Source: Microbacterium keratanolyticum (GTDB lineage Bacteria; Actinomycetota; Actinomycetes; Actinomycetales; Microbacteriaceae). From it: a DNA stretch of 64,000 bases. A program made the translations under genes and the position numbers. The stretch's first letter is position 1; the number at the start of each line of letters is the position of its first letter. Shown here one piece after another: positions 16,916 to 26,783 of this stretch. A model generated the notes under the pieces. That model saw nothing but the letters and a program-made list of their open reading frames with translations. It ran no database searches and was not told where the DNA came from. Location: the NCBI RefSeq assembly GCF_016907255.1, contig NZ_JAFBBQ010000001.1, positions 2,976,001 to 3,040,000 on the forward strand, given 5' to 3'.

Positions 16916-19288
16916 ATGTCTGAGAACCGCGCTGTGTCCGAAACCCATGCTGCCGATGCGCACGACCTGATCCGCGTGCAGGGCGCACGTGAGAACAACC
17001 TCAAAGAGGTGAACGTCGAGATTCCCAAACGGCGGCTCACGGTGTTCACCGGCGTTTCCGGATCGGGAAAGAGCTCGCTGGTGTTCGACACGATCGCTGC
17101 CGAGTCCCGTCGCATGATCGACGAGACGTACAGCGCGTTCGTGCAGGGATTCATGCCCTCCGTCCCGCGCCCGGACGTCGACGTGCTCGAGGGGCTCACC
17201 ACGGCGATCATCGTCGATCAGGAGCGGCTCGGAGCCAACCCGCGGTCGACGGTAGGCACAGTGACGGATGCGAACGCGATGCTGCGCATTCTCTTCAGCA
17301 AACTGGGAGAGCCGTACATCGGCGGTCCGACGGCGTTCTCCTTCAACATTCCGACCCAGAAGGCCAGTGGCGTCATGACGGGGCCCGGTGGCGAGAAGAA
17401 GATCGTCAAGGACGCGATCTATCTCGGCGGGATGTGCCCGCGCTGCGAGGGGAGAGGCGCGGTGTCCGACCTGGATCTGAGCCAGATCGTCGACGAGAGC
17501 AAGTCGCTCGATGAGGGTGCGATCATGGTGCCCGGGTACACGGCGGACGGCTGGATGGTGAAGGGCTTCTCGCAGTCCGGCTTCTATCCGGCCGACAAGC
17601 CGATCTCTGACTTCACCGAGAAACAGCGGCACCTCTTCTTGTACGGCGAGGTCACGAAGGTGAAGATCTCCGGGATCAACATGACCTACGAGGGCCTGAT
17701 TCCGAAGATCACGAAGTCGATGCTGTCGAAAGACCTGGATGCGCTGCAGCCGCATATCCGCGCCTTCGTCGAGCGCGTCGCAACGTTCGCGACATGCCCG
17801 GAATGCGATGGCACACGTCTGACCGAGGGCGCACGGTCTTCGAAGATCGACGGAATCAGCATCGCGGATGCCTGCCGCATGCAGGTCACTGACCTCGCGG
17901 AGTGGGTGCGCAGCCGGGATCTTGTGGGCGCCGGACCGCTGCTGGACGCCCTGCGCGCGAATCTCGATGCGTTCGTCACCCTCGGGCTCGGGTACCTCAG
18001 CCTGGATCGGCCGTCCGGGACGCTGTCCGGGGGAGAGGCGCAGCGGATCAAGATGCTCCGGCACCTCGGCTCCTCGCTGACGGATGTGACGTACGTCTTC
18101 GATGAGCCCACGATCGGCCTGCACCCGCACGACATCCAGCGGATGAACGGACTGCTTCTCAAGCTGCGTGACAAAGGCAACACGGTGCTCGTCGTGGAGC
18201 ACAAGCCCGAGACGATCGCGATCGCCGATCACGTCGTTGACCTCGGACCAGGGGCAGGGAGCGGCGGTGGGGAGATCTGCTTCGAGGGCACCGTCGAACA
18301 GCTGCGGGAGAGCGGCACTCGGACAGGGACGCACCTGGACGACCGTGCGACCCTCAAAGAGACCGTGCGGGAATCGGACGGGGCGATCACGGTGCGTGAT
18401 GCGACGGAGAACAACCTGCAGAACATCGACGTCGACATCCCTACCGGCGTGCTGACGGTCATCACGGGGGTCGCCGGCTCGGGAAAGAGCTCGCTGATCC
18501 ACGGCTCCGTTGCACCGCGTGAGGGCGTCGTGACGATCGATCAGAGCGCGATCAAGGGCTCGCGGCGCAGTAATCCCGCGACCTACACCGGGATGCTGGA
18601 GCCGATCCGCAAGGCGTTCGCGAAGGCGAATGGGGTGAAGCCGGCGCTGTTCAGCGCGAACTCGGAGGGCGCCTGTCCGACATGCAAGGGCGCAGGAGTC
18701 ATCATCACCGAGCTCGGCTTCATGGACACGATCGAGACGCCCTGCGAGGACTGTGGCGGAAAGCGTTTTCAGGCCGCCGTTCTCGAGTACACACTGGGCG
18801 GCAAGGACATCACGCAGGTGCTGGATCTTCCGGTTTCCGAAGCGCGAGTGTTCTTCTCGGAGGGCGAAGCGAAGATCCCTGCGGTGGCAGCGATCCTGGC
18901 GCGCCTCGACGACGTCGGGCTCGGGTATCTGTCACTCGGACAGCCGCTGTCGACGCTGTCGGGCGGCGAACGCCAGCGAGTGAAGCTGGCGATCCAGATG
19001 GGCGAGAAGGGCGATGTGTACGTGCTCGACGAACCCACCACGGGCTTGCATCTCGCGGACGTTCAGAACATTCTCGGGCTGCTCGACCGCCTGGTCGATT
19101 CCGGCAAGACTGTCATCGTGATCGAGCATCATCAGGCGGTCATGGCGCACGCGGACTGGATCATCGACATCGGCCCGGGTGCCGGACATGATGGCGGACG
19201 CGTCGTGTTCGAAGGAACACCGGCTGCACTCGTCGCCGGTAAGACGACGCTGACCGGACAGCACCTCGCGGAATACGTCGCGAGTTAG
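16916..19288 (+). CDS. UvrA-like excinuclease ATPase, short type without UvrB-binding domain
   Basis: The 790-residue protein has two ABC ATPase modules: Walker [10 protein letters not shown] (residues 46-54), signature LSGGEAQR (about 370), second Walker [10 protein letters not shown] (about 517) and signature LSGGERQR (about 680). Zinc-finger Cys pairs are visible as CPRC, CPEC, CPTC and CEDC. True UvrA is about 950 residues; this shorter form begins its first signature early and matches the UvrA2/DrrC group, linked to tolerance of DNA-damaging drugs. ATG 16916 is chosen because it opens the conserved part; the upstream open frame runs through noncoding DNA. Confidence 0.88.
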   Translation: MSENRAVSETHAADAHDLIRVQGARENNLKEVNVEIPKRRLTVFTGVSGSGKSSLVFDTIAAESRRMIDETYSAFVQGFMPSVPRPDVDVLEGLTTAIIVDQERLGANPRSTVGTVTDANAMLRILFSKLGEPYIGGPTAFSFNIPTQKASGVMTGPGGEKKIVKDAIYLGGMCPRCEGRGAVSDLDLSQIVDESKSLDEGAIMVPGYTADGWMVKGFSQSGFYPADKPISDFTEKQRHLFLYGEVTKVKISGINMTYEGLIPKITKSMLSKDLDALQPHIRAFVERVATFATCPECDGTRLTEGARSSKIDGISIADACRMQVTDLAEWVRSRDLVGAGPLLDALRANLDAFVTLGLGYLSLDRPSGTLSGGEAQRIKMLRHLGSSLTDVTYVFDEPTIGLHPHDIQRMNGLLLKLRDKGNTVLVVEHKPETIAIADHVVDLGPGAGSGGGEICFEGTVEQLRESGTRTGTHLDDRATLKETVRESDGAITVRDATENNLQNIDVDIPTGVLTVITGVAGSGKSSLIHGSVAPREGVVTIDQSAIKGSRRSNPATYTGMLEPIRKAFAKANGVKPALFSANSEGACPTCKGAGVIITELGFMDTIETPCEDCGGKRFQAAVLEYTLGGKDITQVLDLPVSEARVFFSEGEAKIPAVAAILARLDDVGLGYLSLGQPLSTLSGGERQRVKLAIQMGEKGDVYVLDEPTTGLHLADVQNILGLLDRLVDSGKTVIVIEHHQAVMAHADWIIDIGPGAGHDGGRVVFEGTPAALVAGKTTLTGQHLAEYVAS

Positions 19289-19477
19289 GCCGCATAGGAG
19301 CGTGCTCAGCCTGGTTCTGCCTCACCCCATTGATTACACCGATAATGCACATTATGTCAGTCTGCGTCAGAGATCGACGGGTGCTGCACTCCCCGCGTCC
19401 GTCGGTGGCACGTCGCACCAGCGACCGACGCGAGCCGGTTGATCGGAGCATTAGCGTGAACCACGCTGTGAGAGGCT

Positions 19478-20101
19478 GTGTGCGTGGAAGATCGTCACAC
19501 CGTCGCCGGTGATTCGAACCCCGCCGCACTCGTCGAGTATCAAAGCGAGTGGCCGCGGCGCGCAGAACTTCTTCTCGCCCGCATCCGCACCGCGATTCTC
19601 AAGATCGATGGTGCGGACGACGCGTGCTTTGATCACATCGGATCGACCGCTGTGCCAGGCCTTGCGGCGAAGCCACTCATCGATCTGCAGGTGCGCATCC
19701 TCCCTCTCCCCGCCGAGGCAGAGCTCAGCGAGTCTCTGGCGCCTCTCGGCTTCGAGCGAGCCCGGGGCTCACGCCCCGACTCCCCCGGCGTGGATCGTGA
19801 TATACCGCGTGGATCGACTCGTCTTGACCTCAGAATCTGGGAAAAATCCCTGTTCTGGAGTGACAAACATCAGGCGATCCTGCACATCCGCCGGACAGAT
19901 TCGCCGTGGGGTCAGTACACCGTGTGGTTCCGGGACTGGCTGCGTGCGAACAGCGAGGCACGGGAGCGCTACGAGAGCGTCAAGCGCGCACTGAGCGCCC
20001 AGCAGATCGGGAAGGCAGACTACGACGACTACACCCGCGCCAAGACGGCGTTCTTCGACGAGGTGCAGGCAGAGTTCGAAGGATGGGCCGCCCAGCGCTA
20101 G
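19478..20101 (+). CDS. GrpB family protein (nucleotidyltransferase fold)
   Basis: The 207-residue protein has the GrpB motif DHIGSTAVPGLAAKPLIDL (about residues 50-68), where GS and the acidic residue resemble the nucleotidyltransferase core. In some actinobacteria this domain is fused to dephospho-CoA kinase; here it stands alone. The function is not known. GTG 19478 or GTG 19484 may be the start. The TAG stop shares the CTAG palindrome with the stop of the opposite gene. The 190 bp upstream hold no gene that I can support. Confidence 0.82.
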   Translation: MCVEDRHTVAGDSNPAALVEYQSEWPRRAELLLARIRTAILKIDGADDACFDHIGSTAVPGLAAKPLIDLQVRILPLPAEAELSESLAPLGFERARGSRPDSPGVDRDIPRGSTRLDLRIWEKSLFWSDKHQAILHIRRTDSPWGQYTVWFRDWLRANSEARERYESVKRALSAQQIGKADYDDYTRAKTAFFDEVQAEFEGWAAQR

Positions 20102-20754
20102 TCGTCAGAGGTGATCCCGAGCTGCGCGAGTGCGGGCTCGACCCCGCGGGTTCCGATCCTCCAGTCCGGGCGCACGAAGCGAGCGCGATTGAGGCGTACC
20201 TTCTGCTCATCCACCGGTTCGCCGTGTCGCGGTGACACACGCGTCACGCCATTCAACTCGTAGCCGAGCTTCTCAGAGACCCTCAGCGATGCGCCGTTCC
20301 AGCTCGCCGCGCCGGATTCGGCCCACTCTGCACCAAGGATGTCGAACGCGAAAAGGAGAAGTGCCGCACGCATCTCCGTGCCCAGTCCCCTCCCCTGTGC
20401 AGACGCCGCGAGCCACGATCCGGTATTCACCGTGCGGCGGTTCGCGAAGTCATACGCAGACAGGTCCTGCGATCCGACAACACGGCCTTCGAAGTGCACC
20501 GCGAAGGCGACCGTCCAGTGCTGCGGGCTCATCCGGCTGCGCAGGCTCCACTGGAAGGCCGCCAGATTGCGCGGTAGATCCTCCGGCGCAGCATCCGTCC
20601 ACGGAACACTGAAAGGCGTGCGCTCGGGCGCGTGTACGCCAGCCAGAGCCGCCTGGGCGAGCTCGGGCAGGTCCTCATCGCGCACGGGACGGAGAGTCAG
20701 GCGAGGCGTGGCGATCTCGAGTCCGAACAGTGGCCAGACATCTTCCAACTTCAT
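20098..20754 (-). CDS. GNAT family N-acetyltransferase (RimJ/RimL type)
   Basis: The 218-residue protein has the RimJ/RimL-like start TPRLTLRPVRDEDLPELA (about residues 16-33), the beta-strand pair around residue 105, and an acetyl-CoA loop in AQGRGLGTEMRAALL (about 118-132). Such enzymes acetylate ribosomal proteins, amino acids or drugs; the substrate is open. Its last codon interlocks with the stop of the convergent GrpB gene over four bases. Confidence 0.88.
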   Translation of the reverse strand: MKLEDVWPLFGLEIATPRLTLRPVRDEDLPELAQAALAGVHAPERTPFSVPWTDAAPEDLPRNLAAFQWSLRSRMSPQHWTVAFAVHFEGRVVGSQDLSAYDFANRRTVNTGSWLAASAQGRGLGTEMRAALLLFAFDILGAEWAESGAASWNGASLRVSEKLGYELNGVTRVSPRHGEPVDEQKVRLNRARFVRPDWRIGTRGVEPALAQLGITSDD

Positions 20755-20847
20755 GGGACGACGCTATCCCACTGTGCACCTCGGTCTTGTCTCACGGCGG
20801 GTCGAGGCGGATGCTGGATGAACGCCGACATCCGAGGAGCCACCGTC

Positions 20848-21189
20848 ATGACGAAGTACCTCATCTCATTCCCGAGTCCCGCGATGCAGGTGGCGCCCGA
20901 AGACCTCCCCGCTGTCTCCGACGCGTCCCACGCCGTCGTGCAGAAGGCCCGCGATGCGGGCGTGTGGGTGTTCGGCGGCGGCATCGACGACAGCATCCCT
21001 CCGGTGCGCGTCAATGCCGACGGCAGCGTGTCCGCGGGCACCTACCCTCAGACAGCCGAACTCGACGGTGGCTACAGCGTTCTGGAACTGCCCACGTACG
21101 ACGACGCGCTCCTGTGGGCGGCGAAGTTCGCTGAGGCCTGTCGGTGCGCGCAAGAGGTCCGAGCCTTTCACTACGACCCGTTGAGCTAG
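20848..21189 (+). CDS. YciI-like (DGPF-type) protein
   Basis: The 113-residue protein fits the YCII/DGPF ferredoxin-like fold: an N-terminal MTKYLISFPS strand, a central GGGIDD turn and a C-terminal strand/helix ending in ACRCAQEVRAF. The family holds small stress- or metabolism-linked proteins with no settled function. ATG 20848 is chosen because a GAGGAG ribosome-binding site lies just upstream; ATG 20821 is an alternative that adds nine residues. Confidence 0.75.
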   Translation: MTKYLISFPSPAMQVAPEDLPAVSDASHAVVQKARDAGVWVFGGGIDDSIPPVRVNADGSVSAGTYPQTAELDGGYSVLELPTYDDALLWAAKFAEACRCAQEVRAFHYDPLS

Positions 21190-21234
21190 TCGAGGGGGCA
21201 CCGCGGCGCTCCAGATACAACCCTGCACGAGCCC

Positions 21235-22676
21235 CTACGACACATCAGGTCGGGTCATCAACGGATGCCGCAGGTGCAGAGCCAGGTCGCTCGTGGTGAG
21301 CGGTACCGTGTGCCAGCGAAGCGTCGCCGTCCCGGTTCTTGGATCAACCACGAGATCGACCCGGTGCGGCGAGGTCACGACGTAGAGATGCGCGACGAAA
21401 GCGTCACCCTGCCAGGCGCCCATGGCGCACACAGGGCGGCCCGTCGGCGCGCTCTCCGCCCACACCCCGAATCCGATCTCGACTTCACCGATGCCGTCGA
21501 TGCGCAGCATCCATCCCGCGCCGTCCACCGAGAGCGACACGAACCTTCCGGCCTCCACAGCGGAGTCGGCGACGTCGACGTCGACGACCGATGCGGAGAC
21601 CGCCACATCCGCTCGCCTCTCCCCCGCGACGCCAGGCAACGCGCAGTGCCCGAGACGAGCGGCGAGAACGCGGTCATCCTTCTCGCTGTCTGTTCATTCG
21701 ACGCCCGGCAGCAGACACTCCCATACGGCGGTGAGCGCGTCCTGCGCATGCCGCACTTCCGTCTGTCCGCACGTCAGTGCGACGACGAGCGCTCGCTCGG
21801 GTATGACGAGAAGGTGCTGGCCGAATGCCCCGTTGGCATGAAATCCCTCACGTCCGACCCACGTCTGATACCCGTAGCCGCTGTGGAAGTCAGGGCCGGG
21901 TTCGCCGGACACATAGTGGCGGCTGTCGACGTGCGCGCGGGTCGCGCGATCCACCCATCCCGCGGGAAGCAGGCGCTCGCCTGCCCAGAGGCCATCGAGG
22001 CGGAGCAGTTCGCCGATCGCAGCCACCGCTTCGGTGGTCAGGTGCAGACCGTGGAAGCCGAAGACTCTCCCGCTCGCGACCCGATCCCATTCCGCGTCGC
22101 GGATACCCATCGGATGCAGCAGCCGGGCATCCGTGAAATCAGCGAAGTCCTCCCCCGTGACCGCTTCGACCATGCGCGCCAGTACGAACGCCGCCGCGTT
22201 GTCGTAGGCGAAAACGGTACCCTCACGATGGACGAACGCGGATCCCAGGAATCCCTTCACCAGGTCACCGGGCTCGCGTGTCCAGGAATCGCCAAGCGCG
22301 TCCTCGTCGACGCCAGTCGTCATCGTGAGCAGATGCTCGACCGTGAGCCGCTGCGCTGCTCCCCCAGAACCTCCGGTACGTGCCGCGGCAGCAGGTCGAT
22401 GATGCGATCCTCCAGCGCGAGCACCCCATCGCCGATGGCGATCCCGACACCGAGCGCGGTGATCGTCTTCGTCATCGAATAGAGCAGGTGCGGGCGCTCC
22501 GCGGCGTAGGGCGCCCACCACCCTTCGGCAATCACCCTCCCGTGACGCATCACCATGATCGAGTGGCACTCGATACCTGCATCCGCGAGCTGGTCCACAA
22601 AGGCTCCGATGGCACGGGAGGACACGCCCTCCGCTCGCGGGGTGGAACGCGGCAACACAGCGGAATTCACCGCCAT
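21235..22676 (-). pseudogene. Serine hydrolase (beta-lactamase class C family), frameshifted and with internal stop
   Basis: The N-terminal part (22676 down to about 22362) begins MAVNSAVLPRSTPRAEGVSS and holds the catalytic SMTK motif. The frame then breaks in the run of five C (22361-22365); one more base there restores the frame through QRLTVEHLLTMTTGVDEDAL. A TGA at 21694-21696 then cuts the frame after LLPGVE, while the following 150 residues (21235-21690) stay open and look like the family's C-terminal beta domain. Two lesions suggest a dead gene rather than one read error. The intact protein would be about 480 residues. Such enzymes are penicillin-binding-protein or esterase-like hydrolases. 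Confidence 0.75.
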
Positions 22677-22718
22677 AACCTACCAGCGTCGAGGCCGAGT
22701 GCATGTCACATCGAGGGG

Positions 22719-22724
22719 TAGCGT
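22719..22724 (+). promoter_or_regulatory. -10 box of a leaderless MFS-gene transcript
   Basis: TAGCGT lies 7 nt before ATG 22732, with no ribosome-binding site, which suggests a leaderless mRNA. Confidence 0.4.
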
Positions 22725-22731
22725 TGTCTGC

Positions 22732-24075
22732 ATGGCTTCCCCGTCTTTTGCGCCCTCCACTTCGTTCGGGCCGCGGGCATGGGTGATCTGGGGAGTCGCC
22801 GTGTCCGCGTACATCGTCGCGATCACGAACCGCAGTTCACTGAGCGCCGTCGGCGTGGACGCAGCGGAGCATTTCCAGGCGGATGCCTCGACCCTGGCAC
22901 TGTTCGCGGTCGTTCAGCTCGCGATGTACGGCGGCATGCAGATCCCGGTCGGAGTGCTCCTCGACCGCTATGGCGCACGGCCCATCATGGTGATCGGAAT
23001 GGTGCTGATGGCATCAGGACAGTTCGTCATGGCCATCTCGCCCAGCATCGGTGTCGCGCTCATCGCCCGCATGCTGCTGGGAGCGGGTGATGCCGCGATC
23101 TTCCCCGCCGCCGTTCGCCTGATCGCCCTGTGGTTTCCCGCCCAGCGCGGGCCGGTGATGGTGCAGCTCACCGGTCTGCTCGGTCAGACCGGACAACTCG
23201 TCGCGCTCGTCCCGGTGGCGGCGCTCCTTCACGCGACGACGTGGTCGATCACTTTCTTCAGCATCGCCAGCCTCGGCCTGCTGTTCGCGATCCTGGTATG
23301 GGCCCTCATCCGCAATCGTCCACCGGAGCAGCCGTCCGACGTCAGCGTGAACACCGAGACCGGGGCGATTCGCGTCGTCACATCCGCAATCGACACGGGT
23401 GTCGGCATCCGCGCGGCGTGGGCGCATCCCGGAACCAGACTGGCGTTCTGGTCGCATTTCGCGACCCCGTTCGCGGGCACCGCTTTCGTCCTGCTGTGGG
23501 GAATGCCGTACCTGACAGCAGGTGAGGGCATGACTGCCACGGCGGCGGCAGGGCTGCTCTCGGTCTTCGTCGTTGCCAGCATGCTTTTCGGACCGCTGCT
23601 GGGTGGGCTCTCTCAACGCATTCCGACACGACGCTCCTTCGCCCTCGTGCTGCCGACGGTGGCGGTGCAGATGGTCGCGTGGATTGCCGTGATCCTGTGG
23701 CCAGGAAACGCTCCGCTGTGGCTGCTGTTCACTCTCATGATCGCCCTCGCCGCCGGCGGACCCGCATCGCTGATCGCCTTCGATCATGCACGCACGCACA
23801 ACCCTGCCCACCGTCTGAGCACCGCCACCGGGATCACCAATGCCGGCGGTTTCATCGCCGCCCTCATCGCGGTGTTCGTGATCGGCCTGGCGCTCGACCT
23901 GCAGGGCGCGGGTACGCCGGACACCTACTCCCTCGAGGCTTTCCGTCTGGCGTTCCTCATGCAGGTTCCGCTGTGGGTCCTTGGGGTCGTGTTCATCATC
24001 ATCGAGCGCAAGCGCACGCGAATCCGTATCGGCCTGGATCCCGAGCGTGGAAGCCGTCGCTCCCGTCGCTCGTAG
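22732..24075 (+). CDS. MFS transporter
   Basis: The 447-residue protein has about twelve membrane segments in two halves separated by a polar loop near residues 200-225. The family signature between segments 2 and 3 is visible as GVLLDRYGARPIM. The best guess is a NarK/NasA- or sugar-phosphate-like importer or exporter; the substrate is unknown. ATG 22732 is chosen on the -10 box and on the start of the conserved part. It is divergent from the broken hydrolase and followed after 8 bp by a GNAT gene. Confidence 0.88.
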   Translation: MASPSFAPSTSFGPRAWVIWGVAVSAYIVAITNRSSLSAVGVDAAEHFQADASTLALFAVVQLAMYGGMQIPVGVLLDRYGARPIMVIGMVLMASGQFVMAISPSIGVALIARMLLGAGDAAIFPAAVRLIALWFPAQRGPVMVQLTGLLGQTGQLVALVPVAALLHATTWSITFFSIASLGLLFAILVWALIRNRPPEQPSDVSVNTETGAIRVVTSAIDTGVGIRAAWAHPGTRLAFWSHFATPFAGTAFVLLWGMPYLTAGEGMTATAAAGLLSVFVVASMLFGPLLGGLSQRIPTRRSFALVLPTVAVQMVAWIAVILWPGNAPLWLLFTLMIALAAGGPASLIAFDHARTHNPAHRLSTATGITNAGGFIAALIAVFVIGLALDLQGAGTPDTYSLEAFRLAFLMQVPLWVLGVVFIIIERKRTRIRIGLDPERGSRRSRRS

Positions 24076-24078
24076 GAT
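24073..24078 (+). promoter_or_regulatory. -10 box of a leaderless GNAT-gene transcript
   Basis: TAGGAT overlaps the MFS stop codon and lies 5 nt before ATG 24084. The layout is that of a leaderless transcript, although co-transcription with the MFS gene is also possible. Confidence 0.4.
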
Positions 24079-24083
24079 GAACC

Positions 24084-24500
24084 ATGCCTTCCACCTATTC
24101 ATTCACTGCTGATGACTCACACATCGATCGCGATCGCGTGCACCGCTGGCTCAGCGAACAGGCGTACTGGGCGAAGGGCCGCTCCCGCTCCGTGCAGGAG
24201 CGCGCGATGGATGCGTCGCGCAACTACGGTGTGATCGACGCGGTTGGTACCCAGGTCGCCTACGCGCGGGTTGTCACAGATGGCGTGACCTTCGCGTGGC
24301 TGTGCGATGTCTTCGTTGCAGATGACGCGCGAGGCAACGGCATCGGGAAGATGCTCGTGGAGGGAGTGATCGACGATCTCTCACCGCTGCCGATCACGCG
24401 AATCCTTCTCGCGACCGCCGACGCCCATGGCCTCTACGCCCAGTACGGATTCGCGCCGTCAGAAGATCCGCACCGGTACATGATCAGGCAGATGCGCTGA
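24084..24500 (+). CDS. GNAT family N-acetyltransferase
   Basis: The 138-residue protein is a compact GNAT enzyme with the central strand FAWLCDVFVADDARGNGIGKMLVEG: the RGNGIGKML part is the acetyl-CoA pyrophosphate loop (about residues 86-94). The tail YAQYGFAPSEDPHRYM is typical of the ElaA/YitI-like group. The substrate is unknown. It ends 4 bp before the stop of the convergent SUMF1-domain gene. Confidence 0.85.
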   Translation: MPSTYSFTADDSHIDRDRVHRWLSEQAYWAKGRSRSVQERAMDASRNYGVIDAVGTQVAYARVVTDGVTFAWLCDVFVADDARGNGIGKMLVEGVIDDLSPLPITRILLATADAHGLYAQYGFAPSEDPHRYMIRQMR

Positions 24501-24504
24501 GCAG

Positions 24505-25254
24505 TCATCGCCCGCGCGGAGTCCACCCACTCGGAAGAGGGCCATCGATCATCGCCCGCTCGCGATCGGCTGCCTCCGACCACCCCTGTACCTCCGGTGC
24601 CGGGTCGAAACCGCCGCGCGCCAGTCGTATTCCCAAATCGGAATGATGCATGCGGGGCGCTCCCCCACGGCGCACCGACGCGCGCACGCTCCAGTGATCG
24701 TCTTCGAATCCGCCACCGCGGAAGACCCGGTATTCGCCGTATCGCGCGGGATCAAGCAGATCCCAACACCACTCCCAGACGTTGCCGAGCGTGTCGAACA
24801 ATCCAAAGAGGTTGGGCATCTTGCCGCCGACGTCCTGGGGAGTCCTGACCCCATCAGCGGCGGTCCACGCGACATCGGAGAGGAGACCATAGTGCGGTCC
24901 GGTGGAGCCCGCGCGACAGGCATACTCCCACTCGGCCTCGGTCGGCAGGCGATAGCCATCCGAGTCGACATGCCACGTGACCACTTCGCCATCGAAGGTG
25001 TAGGCGCTGTCGAGTCCCTCCCACTCCGAGACGGCATTGCAGAGTCGCACGGCGCGCTGCCAGCTGAGATCCACGGCAGGGCGGCGCGGATGCTCCGCAG
25101 TGATGCCGAGCATCGAGGCCAGCTGTGCCTCGGTCACTGCGAACCGTGCGATCTCGAATGATTCCAACTCGACCGAGTACCGACGACGCTGGCGAGCGTC
25201 GTGCAGCGTGACGCTCCCTGCGGGGATCCGGACGAGCTCGATGTCGTCGTCCAC
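24505..25254 (-). CDS. SUMF1/EgtB-type formylglycine-enzyme domain protein without the catalytic cysteines
   Basis: The 249-residue protein has the FGE-sulfatase fold: FEIARFAVTEAQL near residue 33, RLPTEAEWEYACRAG near 102, GLFDTLGNVWEWCWD near 150 and a RGGGFEDD segment. In true formylglycine-generating enzymes two Cys follow the RGGS segment; here that stretch (about residues 177-200) has none. It is thus probably another SUMF1-fold enzyme or a binding protein. The GTG start overlaps the stop of the upstream membrane-protein gene by one base. Confidence 0.82.
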   Translation of the reverse strand: MDDDIELVRIPAGSVTLHDARQRRRYSVELESFEIARFAVTEAQLASMLGITAEHPRRPAVDLSWQRAVRLCNAVSEWEGLDSAYTFDGEVVTWHVDSDGYRLPTEAEWEYACRAGSTGPHYGLLSDVAWTAADGVRTPQDVGGKMPNLFGLFDTLGNVWEWCWDLLDPARYGEYRVFRGGGFEDDHWSVRASVRRGGAPRMHHSDLGIRLARGGFDPAPEVQGWSEAADRERAMIDGPLPSGWTPRGR

Positions 25255-25922
25255 TAGGCAGTACCGTCACGGACGACGGGAGTCTCGTTCGTGTCGTCGA
25301 CGACGACATCTGCCGCCGTGGGCGTGCCCGACAGCCGAATCGCGAAGATCCGCATGAAGAACTGGCAGAGCGGCCCGACGAGCAGTGCGAAGGCGACCGT
25401 ACCGACGCCGACGGTGCCTCCGAGGAACCATCCGATGGCGACGACGGTCACCTCGATCGCTGTGCGGACGATCCAGATCGGGAATCCGGTGCGCTGGTGG
25501 AGTCCTGTCATCAGCCCGTCGCGAGGGCCCGGTCCGAACGATGCGCCGATGTAGAGTCCGGTCGCCGCCGCCAGCACAGTGAGGCCCAGTGCGAAGAACA
25601 GCACCTGCATCCACAGGCCCGTGGCGTCCGGAATCACGAGGAATCCGATGTCCGCGGACGGACCGACCAGAAGCGCGTTCAAGAGCGTACCAACGCCCGG
25701 CTTCTGTCGGATCGGAATCCAGAGCAGCAGAACCACCGCGCTGACGAGGATCGTGATGACGCCGAACGACAGCGGAAGATGTCGAGAAAGCCCCTGGGTG
25801 AGCACGTCCCACGGTGCGGCACCGATCGCGCCCCGAATGATGAAGGCGATGCCGATGCCGTAGAAGAAGAGCCCGACGAGGAGTTGGACAGACCGTCGCA
25901 GCAGCTTTTCCGGGCGCTTCAT
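25254..25922 (-). CDS. YczE/YyaS/YitT-like membrane protein
   Basis: The 222-residue protein has five or six hydrophobic segments and the family motif GAAPWDVLTQGLS near residue 34, with a second GPGPRDGLMTGL near 140. YczE-type proteins are integral membrane proteins of unknown transport or helper function. I use ATG 25922 (MKRPEKLL), which overlaps the end of the SGNH gene by 4 bp, rather than a start 16 codons earlier inside that gene. The C-terminal 25 residues are polar. Confidence 0.8.
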   Translation of the reverse strand: MKRPEKLLRRSVQLLVGLFFYGIGIAFIIRGAIGAAPWDVLTQGLSRHLPLSFGVITILVSAVVLLLWIPIRQKPGVGTLLNALLVGPSADIGFLVIPDATGLWMQVLFFALGLTVLAAATGLYIGASFGPGPRDGLMTGLHQRTGFPIWIVRTAIEVTVVAIGWFLGGTVGVGTVAFALLVGPLCQFFMRIFAIRLSGTPTAADVVVDDTNETPVVRDGTA

Positions 25923-26704
25923 CGCTCGCCTTCCTCGTGCGCTGCTGCGGTGGGCGCGACCTCGTGCCACGCGGAGTACTTCGGTTCACGCGTGTCCCCC
26001 GACGAACGGCCGGTGAGCCGCCGCCCGATCCATGGACCCACATGTTGGCGGTAGTACTGCCAGCCGCGAACGCCGGCGATCTCCAATGTCTGGTGGGGCT
26101 TCCACCACTCGGCCGGCGCATCGACGCCCAATGCCGACAGCACACGTGCCGCGACACGATGATGCCCGAACGCGTTCATGTGCAGTCGGTCTTCAGACCA
26201 GTAGACCGGTGCGCCGAGCTCACGATCTGGCCAGTTCAGCGCGCGAACGATTCCCTCGCGCCCCTCGACGCGTCGCAGGACAGCGGCGGAGAGCTCGTCG
26301 CCACGGCGCTGAATCAAATCGCCCATGGGCAGCTGCCGCGAGGGATTCGCCCCGGAGAGGACGATGAGCACAACTCCTTCTTCCGCGCATCGCCGTGCAG
26401 CACGGGTGTAAGCGTCAGCGATGTGCTCGATGTCTGCGCGCGGGCGCAGCATGTCGTTGCCGCCGGCGTTGAAGGAGAGGTGAGTGGGGCGCAGCGTGAG
26501 TGCGCGCTCCAATTGCTCGTTGATGATCGGCCAGGCGAGCTTTCCGCGGATCGCAAGGTTGGCATACGAGATCGGATGCTGCGTCGCATCCGCCCACCCC
26601 TGCGCAACCAGGTCGGCCCACCCGCGCACGCGGCCATCGGCGAGCTCATCGCCCACGCCCTCGCTGAAAGAGTCGCCGATGGCGACATACCTCACCTGTG
26701 TCAC
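25919..26704 (-). CDS. SGNH/GDSL-family hydrolase
   Basis: The 261-residue protein has the SGNH blocks in order: GDSFSEG near residue 11 (nucleophile Ser), the Gly block in YANLAIRGK, the Asn block FNAGGNDML, and the catalytic DRLHMNAFGH near 192. The family hydrolyses esters or sugar-linked acyl groups. No signal peptide is seen. GTG 26704 is chosen because TACGCT lies 6 nt upstream (leaderless signature); GTG 26695 with a GGAGGG site is the alternative. It is first in a three-gene reverse group. Confidence 0.86.
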   Translation of the reverse strand: MTQVRYVAIGDSFSEGVGDELADGRVRGWADLVAQGWADATQHPISYANLAIRGKLAWPIINEQLERALTLRPTHLSFNAGGNDMLRPRADIEHIADAYTRAARRCAEEGVVLIVLSGANPSRQLPMGDLIQRRGDELSAAVLRRVEGREGIVRALNWPDRELGAPVYWSEDRLHMNAFGHHRVAARVLSALGVDAPAEWWKPHQTLEIAGVRGWQYYRQHVGPWIGRRLTGRSSGDTREPKYSAWHEVAPTAAAHEEGER

Positions 26705-26783
26705 CCCTCCAGCGTACGACCAGTCAGCGGGACGGGGAGCCGCCCCGGGCATACCGCGTCACGGAGCCCGGGGCGGAGAGACA

